A stretch of DNA of 41,167 bases from Deltaproteobacteria bacterium (GTDB lineage Bacteria > Bacillota > Desulfotomaculia > Desulfotomaculales > JAGUVT01), in NCBI GenBank assembly GCA_020062745.1, contig JAGUVT010000131.1, positions 1 through 41,167 of the forward strand, written 5' to 3'. The position numbers were made by a program, and so were the translations under genes. The notes beneath the pieces were generated by a model that ran no database searches, was not told the origin of the DNA, and saw nothing but the letters and a program-made list of their open reading frames with translations. This document shows, piece after piece, positions 7,262-15,929 of the stretch; within the stretch, counting starts at the first letter, position 1; every line of letters starts with the position of its first letter.

Positions 7262-8014
7262 GTGTTTACAGTTGCAGGTATGGTGGCCAGATGGTGGCTT
7301 TGGGTAGGAGTTGGAGCTTTTCAAGTAGGATTAGTGGAAAGTAGGGAATTAATTTTTTGGGGGAGCCTGACTTTAATCGATATTTTTTTGTTTGGAATAG
7401 TATATATGCTGATTATTAAAAAAGGAAAAAGAGGTAAATCTGGAGATTTTGTCTTAAACCCCGGTGTTTTAAGCGCTTTTTTAATTGGGGCGGGACAGGC
7501 TGCTCAGGGAGAAATGCGCTGGGCTAGGTTTCTTTTGGTATCGCTTTTGCCTGTGCCCTTTACACTAGGTCCTGCAATATGGGGAGCATATTGGTGGTGG
7601 CGTATGTTGTTATTATTCGCGGGGTTTGGCGGAATTGGCGACTACATGAGTTGCTTATTGCTTGTGGGACCTCTTGTGATACCGGGTATTCTTCTAATGA
7701 TCTTCAATATCAGGGATGTAAGGTGGAGGTCTGAGGGGGAGAAAGTTGCTTCGTTGCGCAATAACGGACTTTTACGCGGCTTTCTTTCCCTGGTTGTGCC
7801 GGGGCTGGGCCAGGCTCTTTGGGGAGACTACCGGCGTGCCGGGATATACCTGGCAGTTTCAGTGTGTCTTGGGGTGTCTTTTTTAATAACCAATCCTTTA
7901 GGTTTGTGGTCTGAGGTAGAAGGGATATACCTTGCAATTCTGGGAGGAGGAGTGATATACAATCTTATCAGCGCTGTAGATGCGCTCCTTTTGGACACAA
8001 GAAACAAAGTGTAA
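7262..8014 (+). CDS. Polytopic membrane protein under c-di-GMP riboswitch control
   Basis: A 250-residue protein with about six hydrophobic segments. Two similar stretches, AFLIGAGQAAQGEMRWARFL (about residue 70) and LVVPGLGQALWGDYRRAGIY (about residue 180), share a P/G-G-GQ.-.G--R-A pattern, like the small TM2/DUF5683-type membrane repeat. The start is GTG, 10 bases after GGGAGGTGG. It is the first gene after the c-di-GMP-I riboswitch and lies 28 bases before the PHP remnant, so the original operon probably linked a membrane protein to a secreted one. Function unknown. Confidence 0.8.
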   Translation: MFTVAGMVARWWLWVGVGAFQVGLVESRELIFWGSLTLIDIFLFGIVYMLIIKKGKRGKSGDFVLNPGVLSAFLIGAGQAAQGEMRWARFLLVSLLPVPFTLGPAIWGAYWWWRMLLLFAGFGGIGDYMSCLLLVGPLVIPGILLMIFNIRDVRWRSEGEKVASLRNNGLLRGFLSLVVPGLGQALWGDYRRAGIYLAVSVCLGVSFLITNPLGLWSEVEGIYLAILGGGVIYNLISAVDALLLDTRNKV

Positions 8015-8042
8015 ATAAGAAACGAGGGGGTAGGGATTTACT

Positions 8043-8463
8043 ATGTTCAGGCAGTTTGCGGCTAAATTAGTTTGCTGGTTGTTTCACCGGCTTATGCCGG
8101 CGGTTATACGGTGATAAAAGCCGACCTGCACCTGTATTCCAAATATTCTCAGGAACCGTGGATGACTGAAAACAGAGAGGTTCTTACAATTGCCCAGGAT
8201 GTGATGAGAGTATTAGGAATTCCCTGCGCTTTAGCAGTTACCGATCGTTCTGATGTAGTCATGACATATCCAAGAGCACGATCAGTTTTAACTGAAAACG
8301 AATGGGAGTGGTTAAAATTGACATTGCCGAAGCAAGCAGGCAAACCGGCATTCCCATTCTGTTAGGTGAGGAACTCACGGTAGGAAACGGAGAAGATAAA
8401 AATACGGAAGGGCATTTTCTTGTCTACGGAGTAAACAGGCGCCCGGCCATACCTTTTTGTTAA
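8043..8463 (+). pseudogene. Decayed secreted PHP-domain phosphoesterase fragment
   Basis: The parts of one protein lie in three different frames. An ATG at 8043 gives a short N-terminus. After a shift near 8065-8075 the frame reads a signal-peptide end (LVVSPAYAGG), then KADLHLYSKYS, the metal-binding first motif of PHP phosphoesterases (DLHxHSxxS), and ALAVTDRSDV, matching the family's TDH motif with the His lost. After a second shift near 8305-8312 it continues VKIDIAEASRQTGIPILLGE, then stops at 8461-8463. The rest of the PHP domain is missing. No single frame could give a working enzyme. Confidence 0.75.
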
Positions 8464-9654
8464 AGGCGATACTTACGCTTTTTACGTGGTGGACAACCCG
8501 GGATCCGGGAACTGGACTTTACGCATAAAAACCCTGGATGTGCCGCCGGGTGGTGAAGAAGTCGCCGTCAACATCTCCGGTTTGATTGAAACGCCGCCTG
8601 CGGTGGAAATAAGCGGCCTTGAAGACCGGTCTGTATTTAAAAACGCCTGCCGTCATCCAGGGCTAACGCCAATGACCCCGACAGCTTAAACGACTTCACC
8701 TTCTTCCTGGACGGCGGTGAGGTTGCCCGAGTAACGCTCGGTACGGCGCAGAGTACAGTGCATGCCACATATACCATAGATCCCCAGACACTGCCCGATG
8801 GAGAACATTCCATCATCGCCTGGGCCAGTGACACCCGTGCTACCGGCTTCGGAGAAGAACTGGCCTTCATCATAGACAACATCCTACCGGCAGCCGATGC
8901 CGGCCCGGACCAGCAAGCCGAAGCAGGCCAAAAAGTAGTTTTTGACGCTTCCGGTTCACAAGATGCGGCTTACCTTGTCTGGAACTTCGGCGACAGCATG
9001 GAGACCTGGGAAACCGTCTGGCCTTACGGAGAGCACACCTACACCCAACCCGGAACGTATACCGTCACCCTTGCCGTTTACGATCACGCCGGCAATCAGG
9101 CCACCGACACGGCTGCTGTAACGGTTACCGGCACCCTTGTCACAAGTGCCCGGTGGCTCAAAGAAAATGCCCTCTCCAGGCTGCAGGCCGTTGATGCAGG
9201 TAATGAACACCTTGCTGATGCAATAGAAAGCCTCGCCGGTTCGCTGGATGAAACATTGTGGCCTGACGATTCCCATTTGGAAATACAGCATGGCCACAAG
9301 GTTTTTGCCGAAGAAAAGAAAGCCGTAGAGAAGCTTTTAAAGATCGTCGAAGAAAAAGGTGAACACGCCGACACACCCATTGTGGCAGAAGTGCGGGCAG
9401 TAATAGATGAGATGCTGAGAGCAGACGCATTAATTGCAAAGATCATTATCGACGAAGCGGAACACACGGCAGTAAATAACCCCGACAATCAGGAAAAAAT
9501 GGCCCACGAGCTGGCAAAGGCAAAAGAAGAGATGCTTAAGGCAAATGAAAAAGCCGGCCAGGGCGAGCCGGACAAAGCTGTTGATCATTTCAGAAAAGCC
9601 TGGGAGCACACTCAAAAGGCCATAAAGTCGGCTGTGGAGGAACAGGGCGAGTGA
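8464..9654 (+). pseudogene. 5'-truncated, frameshifted secreted PKD-domain protein
   Basis: The frame entering near 8464 reads KGDTYAFYVVDNPGSGNWTL, a beta-sandwich segment typical of secreted adhesion-type proteins. A frameshift at a run of five A (8639-8643) moves it to the frame that continues ANDPDSLNDFTFFLDGG and stays open to 9654. That part holds a PKD domain (DAGPDQQAEAGQKVVFDASG, then NFGD and PGTYTVTLAVYD). After it come about 175 mostly helical, charged residues rich in Glu, Lys and Ala. No start or signal sequence remains. The 298-residue 3' part (8758-9654) has no ribosome site of its own. It appears fused by deletion to the PHP fragment before it. Confidence 0.7.
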
Positions 9655-9666
9655 CGGACTCTTTGT

Positions 9667-9688
9667 ATTGCGAGCGAAGCGAAGCAAT
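9667..9688. repeat. REP-like palindrome, copy 1
   Basis: The sequence attgc-gagcgaagcgaa-gcaat shares the units tgcgagc, cgaagc and gaagcaat with the elements at 24691-24783 and 26710-26737. It directly precedes the truncated riboswitch copy. Confidence 0.6.
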
Positions 9689-9707
9689 TCCATACTTAAA
9701 TAATATA

Positions 9708-9818
9708 GGTGGCGGCGCAAAACTAAAGGGGCTAAAGCGGACCCTGGACCGCCACGCCAGCCAGTTGCCGGTACGAGTTGGATGTGGAAGGCCCCCTTGC
9801 CCGCCGGCAGGGGGGCTT
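9708..9818 (+). repeat. 5'-truncated second copy of the c-di-GMP-I riboswitch and terminator
   Basis: These 111 bases align without gaps to 6974-7084; I count about 9 mismatches by eye. The copy includes the 3' aptamer half (CGCCAGCCAGTTGCC) and the terminator hairpin. It lacks the 5' strands of P1 (GGCAA) and of the GNRA stem, so it cannot fold as an aptamer. The next genes run in the opposite direction, so it controls nothing visible. The rest of 9655-9935 holds no gene I can support. Confidence 0.85.
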
Positions 9819-9935
9819 ATCTCTGTGCTTGAAAAATACGGATGCGGCTTTGCGCTGTTCCCAATACGGAATGTGACATGCTTAGGCGCCTCCATCCTGC
9901 AAAGACGAGGGATAAAATGGTCATATTTTCGCTGC

Positions 9936-10805
9936 TTATAAGACGCAACACTTTACATGCGACATGCCCGCGTCAGTTTCAATAATCCCGAAAAGTTCCT
10001 CCTTTGTGCGCGGCAGCGGTACGCTGTTGGAAAGCCATCCTTTTTTACTCAATTCAAGGTACATGTCGACCAGCCATGGTCTTTCCATGCCGGTACGCTC
10101 CAACAAGGTTTCGTTCCTGAAAATACTTTCCGGTTTTCCTTCCCCGGCGACTGCCCCGTCCTTCATCAGATAAATATAATCCGCCCACGAATAAGCCAGG
10201 TCCACATCGTGGGTGGAAAGAATCACTGTTTTCCCCTCCCGGCTGATCTGGTCGAACAATTCCATCATGTGCCGGGCCAGTTTAGGGTCCAGGCAGGCGG
10301 TCGGCTCGTCACAGATCATTACCATCGGATGCATGGCCAGGACATCGGCGATACAAACCCGCTTTTTCTGCCCGTAACTGAGCAGGTGGGTCGGCCTGCG
10401 CTCCAACTCGGTAATTTCGGTGGCCGCCATGGCCGCACGAACCCGCTGCAACACATCTTCTCTTGACAGCCCCAGGTTTAAAGGGCCGAAAGAGATCTCC
10501 TGCAGAACACTGGCCGAAAAAAGCTGGTTGTCGGGGTCCTGAAAGACAATGCCCACATTCTTGCGCAGTTCCAGCAAAGCAGCATGACCGTAACCGACAT
10601 CCCGGCCCTGAAAACGAATTTTTCCCCGGTTCGGCCGTAGAATACCGTTGAAGTGGAGGAACAAGGTGGTCTTACCGGCGCCGTTCGCTCCCAGAAAAGC
10701 GACTTTTTTTCCTTTTTCAATTAAAATATTTACTCCTTTTAAGGCTTTCGTTCCATCCGGGTAGCTAAACTCCACGTCCCCGGCTTCAAGAATATATTCC
10801 GCCAA
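9936..10805 (-). CDS. cbiO: Cobalt ECF transporter ATPase CbiO
   Basis: A 289-residue ABC ATPase that powers cobalt uptake. It has Walker A GANGAGKTTLFLHF, Q-loop VFQDPDNQLF, signature LSYGQKKRV (Tyr replacing the usual Gly), Walker B VMICDEPTACLD and switch STHD. VFQDPDNQLF is typical of ECF energy-coupling ATPases. The TTG at 10805 is preferred because GGAGGT lies 5 bases before it and the family N-terminus (AEYILEAGDVEFSYPDG) follows; an upstream ATG would add 19 unsupported residues. It overlaps the end of cbiQ by 20 bases and ends the cbiMNQO operon. The single ATPase is expected to form the homodimer of the Cbi system. Confidence 0.93.
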   Translation of the reverse strand: MAEYILEAGDVEFSYPDGTKALKGVNILIEKGKKVAFLGANGAGKTTLFLHFNGILRPNRGKIRFQGRDVGYGHAALLELRKNVGIVFQDPDNQLFSASVLQEISFGPLNLGLSREDVLQRVRAAMAATEITELERRPTHLLSYGQKKRVCIADVLAMHPMVMICDEPTACLDPKLARHMMELFDQISREGKTVILSTHDVDLAYSWADYIYLMKDGAVAGEGKPESIFRNETLLERTGMERPWLVDMYLELSKKGWLSNSVPLPRTKEELFGIIETDAGMSHVKCCVL

Positions 10806-11583
10806 ATAAGCCACCTCCGGTAAATAACGACATGGCAACCAGCGCCAGTTCAACCAGTACAATCATTAAAACATTCTTTGCCGAAACAGGATAACCCGGC
10901 TCGATTACATTCAATTCATCAGTATAACATCTCGCCAGGAGGGCGGTAAAAAGCATCTGCGAGCGGTGATATGATTTAATAAAAAGGTTCGAAATCAACT
11001 GACCCAGGGATCGGTAAGAATTCCTGAAAGAAGCGTAGCCCCAGCGTGCAGATTGAGCCGTGTGAATCTGCCCGGCTGTTTCCATCAAGACAAAAACAAA
11101 CCGGTAGACAAGGCCCATTAACTCGATGAATAACAGCGGAACCCTGATTCTTTTCAGGACCGACATTATCTCCACCATTGATGTGGTCAGGGATAGAAAG
11201 TACAGGCAGGAAACAGCGCCCAGAGACTTAAAAAAGAGGTTCACCGCAACGTCCAGATCACGGGCCGTAATCCCCAAATGGAGGTTCCACACGGTGAAAC
11301 CGTAAATAAACTGGTATGTCTCCCGTGAAACGGTGAAAGCAATGGTAACAACGCTTACTACCAAAAAGGAAAGCGGTATGGATAAAAGCTTTAAGTAGAA
11401 GCGTCCCGGTATCCCCGCCCGCCGGACCGTTATGAAGCTCATCAGCAGAATAACTGCCAGGGAAGTAAGCATTGATGAAAAGACAATACAGACAATCATG
11501 GTAACAACAGCAAAAGCAAACTTTTCGGCCGGGTGCACGGCACCCAGCCGGTTTGCATAAGCATACTGATCGATCTTAAACAC
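10786..11583 (-). CDS. cbiQ: Cobalt ECF transporter transmembrane subunit CbiQ
   Basis: A 265-residue membrane subunit (EcfT type) linking the ATPase to the CbiM/CbiN substrate unit. It has several hydrophobic helices in the first two thirds and the coupling segment MGLVYRFVFVLMETAGQIHT followed by AQSARWGY. The second Ala-Arg motif (ALLARCYTDEL) is near the C-terminus; these two motifs contact the ATPases in EcfT proteins. The start is GTG, 6 bases after AGGAAAGGG; a longer frame upstream overlaps cbiN too far. It overlaps cbiN by 8 bases and cbiO by 20. Confidence 0.93.
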   Translation of the reverse strand: MFKIDQYAYANRLGAVHPAEKFAFAVVTMIVCIVFSSMLTSLAVILLMSFITVRRAGIPGRFYLKLLSIPLSFLVVSVVTIAFTVSRETYQFIYGFTVWNLHLGITARDLDVAVNLFFKSLGAVSCLYFLSLTTSMVEIMSVLKRIRVPLLFIELMGLVYRFVFVLMETAGQIHTAQSARWGYASFRNSYRSLGQLISNLFIKSYHRSQMLFTALLARCYTDELNVIEPGYPVSAKNVLMIVLVELALVAMSLFTGGGLFGGIYS

Positions 11584-11872
11584 GCTTTTCCCTTTCCTGC
11601 TGCTTTCTCCCCCGCATGTAACCGAAATAGTAACAGATAAAACCGGCACCGGCAGCCGCCTGCAGGGCAAACAAAAGGCCTTCTATTTCACCGCTGGGCG
11701 GCTCCCAGATAGACTGGAACCAGGGTTCGTAGTCGGGCTGTATTTCCGTGATCGCTTCCTCCGCCTGCCCGTCGGCCCCGCCGAATTCAGCGCCGCCTTT
11801 AATCACCAGCGGCACCACGGCCAGGAGCAGGACAAACACCACCAGGATCAAGTTCTTTTGGGCGATACTCAT
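11576..11872 (-). CDS. cbiN: Cobalt transporter auxiliary subunit CbiN
   Basis: A 98-residue protein with two membrane helices ([16 protein letters not shown] near the N-terminus; [20 protein letters not shown] near the C-terminus). The extracytoplasmic loop contains [12 protein letters not shown] and [17 protein letters not shown], the typical CbiN signature. CbiN with CbiM forms the cobalt-capturing unit. Its ATG overlaps the cbiM stop (ATGA). Confidence 0.95.
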   Translation of the reverse strand: MSIAQKNLILVVFVLLLAVVPLVIKGGAEFGGADGQAEEAITEIQPDYEPWFQSIWEPPSGEIEGLLFALQAAAGAGFICYYFGYMRGRKQQEREKRV

Positions 11873-12627
11873 ATCTGCACCTCCTCTTTGGAAAGAACGG
11901 AAAGCTCCTGCAGTTCCTGACTGTTATAAGCAGCAAGAACGTTGAACACAACCACCGTCAGCAAGCCTTCGCTGATGGCCAGGGGAACCTGGGTAACGGC
12001 AAATATGGTGTTGAACTTAATAAAAGAGGCCATGAAACCACCTACTTCCGCCGGAAAGGCCAGGGCCAGTTGAAAAGAGGTGGTTACGTAGGTTAAAAGA
12101 TCTCCCAGCGCTGCCGCCAGGAAAACAGCCAGCCAGAATGGCGCGCCCAACTTTTGAGTTATTTTATAAACGCCGTAAGCCACAAACGGCCCTACAATAG
12201 CCATGGAAAAAGTATTGGCGCCGAGGGTGCTTAAACCCCCGTGAGCCAGAAGAATAGCCTGAAAGATTAGTACAATACAACCCAGCACACTCATTGCCGC
12301 CGGACCGAATAAAACGGCCCCCAGACCCACGCCGGTCGGATGCGAACAGCTTCCCGTAACGGAAGGGAGCTTGAGAGCGGAAAGAACAAAGGCAAAAGCG
12401 CCGGCCAGGCCCAGCATCATCTTCAAATTCGGCCGGTCCCTCAAAGTTCTCTTAATTGATATCACTCCGGCAATCAGAAACGGCAAAGACAATACAGCCC
12501 ACAGAACGGCCCATTGAACCGGCAGAAACCCTTCCATGATGTGCATGGCATAAGCATTGGCCGGAGACACAAACATAACTGTCAATAAATACACAAAAGC
12601 CAGCATAGAACATATTTTTCCAGACAT
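11869..12627 (-). CDS. cbiM: Cobalt transporter substrate-binding membrane subunit CbiM
   Basis: A 252-residue membrane protein. After a cleavable-looking leader ([19 protein letters not shown]) it begins MHIMEGFLP; the mature N-terminal Met-His of this motif binds cobalt in CbiM/Nik[21 protein letters not shown] carries the other family motif with the second conserved His. The start is the ATG 7 bases after AAAGGAGG. It heads the cbiMNQO operon and is preceded by a cobalamin riboswitch with a terminator, so its expression should fall when vitamin B12 is plentiful. Nickel (NikM) is the alternative, but CbiN, the riboswitch and cbiX nearby favour cobalt. Confidence 0.95.
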   Translation of the reverse strand: MSGKICSMLAFVYLLTVMFVSPANAYAMHIMEGFLPVQWAVLWAVLSLPFLIAGVISIKRTLRDRPNLKMMLGLAGAFAFVLSALKLPSVTGSCSHPTGVGLGAVLFGPAAMSVLGCIVLIFQAILLAHGGLSTLGANTFSMAIVGPFVAYGVYKITQKLGAPFWLAVFLAAALGDLLTYVTTSFQLALAFPAEVGGFMASFIKFNTIFAVTQVPLAISEGLLTVVVFNVLAAYNSQELQELSVLSKEEVQI

Positions 12628-12653
12628 AAAAATTCCTCCTTTCTCAAACAAAG

Positions 12654-12688
12654 ACCCCGGCTTTCCATCATTAAGAGAAGCCGGGGTT
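12654..12688 (-). terminator. Terminator of the cobalamin riboswitch
   Basis: A perfect 10-base stem (minus strand accccggctt / aagccggggt) with a 15-base loop, followed by ctttgttt, lies between the aptamer and the cbiM ribosome site. It is the likely expression platform. Confidence 0.75.
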
Positions 12689-12724
12689 TACTTTAAGGTT
12701 CTTGCAAAATATACCTTTTGCACT

Positions 12725-12950
12725 CCCCCCTCTCTACCGGAAGGTTGTTCGTGCCCGTACTCCAGGCAGGTTTCCTGACTCGTGACTTAAACGCCGCTTC
12801 CCCCTTCCCGGGCCAAAAGCCCAGTGGGATACCGGAAGCAGCTACTCACTTACAGTGGCGGGACCGTCCAGGATTCGCACCTGATTCCCTATTATCCCCT
12901 GCTCCTTTTAAGCAAGGGCACCTTGGAGCACGCCATATTAACTTTCCACA
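12725..12950 (-). promoter_or_regulatory. Cobalamin (B12) riboswitch
   Basis: Read on the minus strand, the conserved elements follow in order. The 5' end has aaggtgccc, then ATAATAGGGAAT, CAGGTGCGAATCCTG and GGTCCCGCCACTGTAA. The B12 box AGTCAGGAAACCTGCCT is at 12762-12780. This matches the adenosylcobalamin-type consensus. It controls cbiMNQO. The remaining intergenic bases 12951-13155 hold no gene I can support; a weak hairpin near 13128-13145 may end cbiX transcription. Confidence 0.95.
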
Positions 12951-13155
12951 TTACTTTAACATACTTCTGCCAGCCTGTCCATAATTTTTGTAATTAAACC
13001 ATAATAAAAGTGGTATGACATTCCCTGCCCGTCATAAATATTATTTATTGGTCAGATCAACTGGCCGGAACAGAAAAAACCGCAGAACTGATAACAGAAA
13101 AACAAAAAACATCTTTTGATAAAGCGGCATTCTGGCCGGCTTATATATAATTATT

Positions 13156-13542
13156 TCATAAGGCTGGTAAAACTTCCCTTACCCGCTCTGTCATTATCTG
13201 GGCAATTCTGTAATCGGAACCCATATGGCCGGCAAAAATAAATTCAACATTTTTATATTTTTCTTTCGCCGCTTCAATTTCTTCCGGTATATCCTTAACC
13301 ATGTGCATTCCCCTGGTAATAAAAAGAGGAGCTATTACAACCCTGTCCACCCCTTGTTCCACTACCTTGCCGATAGCGTCAATAAGATTCTGCCTTAAAG
13401 ATTTCCGGTTCATAAAGGCTACTTCCAGAACAGTAACGCCCAACATTTCTCTTACCTGCGCTGCAATATCCAGGATGGCCTGGTTTGCCTCCCCCACAAT
13501 CGACCTGCTGCCATGGCCAAGGACTACTATACCGGTTTTCAT
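13156..13542 (-). CDS. cbiX: Sirohydrochlorin cobalto/ferrochelatase, CbiX short form
   Basis: A 128-residue chelatase inserting cobalt (or iron) into sirohydrochlorin on the way to cobalamin or siroheme. The N-terminal GIVVLGHGSRS holds the first metal-binding His, and PLFITRGMHMVKDIP holds the second. The short length matches the homodimeric archaeal-type CbiX(S). It lies upstream of cbiMNQO on the same strand but is separated by the riboswitch. Its ribosome site is poor (GAGGTG is 11 bases away). It may be read through from otsB, 70 bases upstream. Confidence 0.92.
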   Translation of the reverse strand: MKTGIVVLGHGSRSIVGEANQAILDIAAQVREMLGVTVLEVAFMNRKSLRQNLIDAIGKVVEQGVDRVVIAPLFITRGMHMVKDIPEEIEAAKEKYKNVEFIFAGHMGSDYRIAQIMTERVREVLPAL

Positions 13543-13612
13543 CTTCTAAATTACACCTCTCCCCTCACAAAACTTCTCCGCTCCTTAAGAATATCGTCCT
13601 GAAACGAAAAAA

Positions 13613-14368
13613 TCAATTAAATATTGATAAAACGGCTCTTAAAAAAACTCCCACGGAGGCATGGTCCTCCAGGCGGGCTGTGGCAGCAGTAGGACGAGAT
13701 TTTTCCGCCACCAGAATACCCAGCCCTTTATCTCTTACAAACCGGAAGGCATCCTCATCAGTCGTATCATCTCCCAGATAAACCGGGAACGCGCCCGGCC
13801 ACCTGCTCAGGAAATCTTCCACCGCTTTTCCTTTCCCGGCATCAGCGGGACGCACTTCGATCACCTTTCTGCCTTCTATCACGTGCCATTCAGGGCAGGG
13901 CAGCAAAGCCCGGCAGAAACCACGAAACGTGTCTATTACCGGAGGAACTGCTTCCGGTGGGGCCAGGCGGTAATGCAAGGCCAGGGCCACTCCCTTGTTT
14001 TCCAGAAGGAAACCGGAAGGAAGCTTTTGCGACAGCCGTACCGCTGCCTCCGCCACTCTTTCCCGGGTCTTCTCCGGAAACGGAATAAAATAAGGCGGGC
14101 CTGGCGGAACGTAACGTTCCACACCATGGACACCCGCCAGGTAAAGACCGTCTACCGGAAGCAGTTGAAAAAGATCGTCCAGGCTGCGGCCGCTGATTAT
14201 AGCTACTTTTAATGAAGCGCACTGCGTCAACCTGTTTACAAGGGCAAGCATTTTCTCAGACGGCCTGGCTTCGGCCGGCGTCGGCCTAATCGGCACCAGC
14301 GTTCCATCATAATCCAGAAAAAGAAAGACCCGGTCTTCTAAAGCCAACTTCGGCAAAATACGATTCAT
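13613..14368 (-). CDS. otsB: Trehalose-6-phosphate phosphatase OtsB
   Basis: A 251-residue HAD phosphatase releasing trehalose from trehalose-6-phosphate. Motif I is FLFLDYDGTLVPI (nucleophile and acid Asp), motif II KVAIISGRS, motif III Lys near VIEVRPADAGKGKAVE, and motif IV YLGDDTTDEDAFR, the OtsB signature. The start lies 3 bases after the otsA stop, so the two are coupled. Together they make trehalose from UDP- (or ADP-) glucose and glucose-6-phosphate. Confidence 0.95.
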   Translation of the reverse strand: MNRILPKLALEDRVFLFLDYDGTLVPIRPTPAEARPSEKMLALVNRLTQCASLKVAIISGRSLDDLFQLLPVDGLYLAGVHGVERYVPPGPPYFIPFPEKTRERVAEAAVRLSQKLPSGFLLENKGVALALHYRLAPPEAVPPVIDTFRGFCRALLPCPEWHVIEGRKVIEVRPADAGKGKAVEDFLSRWPGAFPVYLGDDTTDEDAFRFVRDKGLGILVAEKSRPTAATARLEDHASVGVFLRAVLSIFN

Positions 14369-14371
14369 GCC

Positions 14372-15889
14372 TTATAACCCTTTTGCCAGGTGTTCTCCGG
14401 CATAACGGCCGGTATAACCGGGATTGAGTACACTGGCCTTCTGGTGCAGGTTCTCACGCGGAAAAGAATTTAAAAAACTTGATACCCACCATAAAGAGTC
14501 ATGCTGCAACACCTTCTCTCGCAGCAACAACAAACGTCTCCTTTGCTCAGCCGGGCTCATGGTTAAAGCAAATTTTATTTTTTCCTCCATGTCGTCGATA
14601 TTGTACGGATTAACCAGAACCGCCTCGTTCATCTCTTCGGCCGCGCCGGCAAAACGGCTTAATACCAGCACCCCTTTAAAGTCCGTCTTACTGGCTACAT
14701 ATTCTTTTGCTACCAGGTTCAGCCCGTCCCGCAACGGGGTCACCAGCGCCGCGTCTGCCGCGGCATAAAAAGCAGCCAGTTTTTCTTTCGTAAAAGAACG
14801 GTAGTAGCAATGAACCGGAAGCCACCCCTGCCGGCCGAACCTCCTGTTGATTTGACTTACCAGTTCCTCAACTTCTTTTCTCAACCGGCGGTAGGCCGGC
14901 ACGCCGGACCTGGTAGGAACGGCAATCTGGACGAAAGTAAGCCGGTTCAAGTACTCCGTATTTCTCTCCCAGAAAAGTTCCAGGGCGCGCAATCTTTCCA
15001 GAATTCCCTTGCTGTAATCCAAACGGTCAATAGACAGGGCCAGCAATTCGCTCTTCAGTTCCTGCTTTAACTGGTTAGCTTCCCGTATTACCGTTTCCTT
15101 TCGAGCCAATTCTTGAAACACGGCCGGATCTACCCCTACTGGGAAAGCTCTTACGGCAATGCGACGGCCTTCGTACTCAAGCTCTCCGTGTCTAAAATCA
15201 ACTTCGATCCCCAAAACATCGGAAACGCAGCCCAAAAAATTTTCCACGTAAGCCGGCAAATGGAAGCCGATCAAATCACTACCCAGGATACCTTTCAACA
15301 ATTCTTTGGCCCAGGGCAAGATCCTGAAAACATCCCGTTGGGGAAAAGGAATATGCCAGAAGAAAGATATCTTTAAACTGCTCTTGTAATACCGGAGAAA
15401 AGCAGGCACTAACGACAGGTGATAATCGTGTACCCACACCATGTCCGGCCATTCTATTTCGGCCTGGGCAACCCTGGCAAACTTTCTATTAACAGCCAGG
15501 TAAGTTCGCCAGTACTCATTACGCAAGTGGCACTTTTCAATAAAATAATGACAGAGCGGCCAGAGCACTTGATTGGCAAAACCGTTATAATAACCTTCGA
15601 TGTCTGCAGCCGTGAGGGGCACTTCTCGCCATAAAAAGCCTTTCAAGTCTTGTGAATCGGCATATCTAAGACCATCAACAAGAGACTCACTGCCACTCCA
15701 GGCCACCCAAAGACCCTTCCGCACCTTTAAAACTGGTTCCAGGGCTGACACCAGGCCGCTTACTACATGTACTCTCCTCAACCCGTTGGCTGACTGCTTA
15801 TATTGAAAAGGCCCACGATTTGAAATCAAAACTAACTTACCGGTGTTCGACCAGGCAAACTTAGGTTTTTCTCCAAACACCTTCTTCAC
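14372..15889 (-). CDS. otsA: Trehalose-6-phosphate synthase OtsA (GT20)
   Basis: A 505-residue GT-B glycosyltransferase forming trehalose-6-phosphate. Visible motifs: N-terminal LVLISNRGPF with GLRRVHVVSGLVSAL, WVHDYHLSLVPAFLR, FFWHIPFPQRDVFRILPW, SIDRLDYSKGI (phosphate-binding Arg and Lys) and TPLRDGLNLVAKEYVA (nucleotide-sugar site). Length matches OtsA. A GTG at 15889 has GAGG 7 bases before it; another GTG three codons in is possible. It follows the debranching-like gene by 40 bases and is coupled to otsB. Related GT20 enzymes make glucosylglycerol phosphate, so the acceptor is likely but not certain. Confidence 0.94.
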   Translation of the reverse strand: MKKVFGEKPKFAWSNTGKLVLISNRGPFQYKQSANGLRRVHVVSGLVSALEPVLKVRKGLWVAWSGSESLVDGLRYADSQDLKGFLWREVPLTAADIEGYYNGFANQVLWPLCHYFIEKCHLRNEYWRTYLAVNRKFARVAQAEIEWPDMVWVHDYHLSLVPAFLRYYKSSLKISFFWHIPFPQRDVFRILPWAKELLKGILGSDLIGFHLPAYVENFLGCVSDVLGIEVDFRHGELEYEGRRIAVRAFPVGVDPAVFQELARKETVIREANQLKQELKSELLALSIDRLDYSKGILERLRALELFWERNTEYLNRLTFVQIAVPTRSGVPAYRRLRKEVEELVSQINRRFGRQGWLPVHCYYRSFTKEKLAAFYAAADAALVTPLRDGLNLVAKEYVASKTDFKGVLVLSRFAGAAEEMNEAVLVNPYNIDDMEEKIKFALTMSPAEQRRRLLLLREKVLQHDSLWWVSSFLNSFPRENLHQKASVLNPGYTGRYAGEHLAKGL

Positions 15890-15929
15890 CTCTTTTCCTC
15901 GCTTAATCTTAAAAAGTCTTTATTGCAAA

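Noticed and set aside
9590-9941. Overlapping frames on both strands around the second riboswitch copy
   Set aside because: They lie over the repeat and terminator, have no ribosome site and no recognisable protein sequence.
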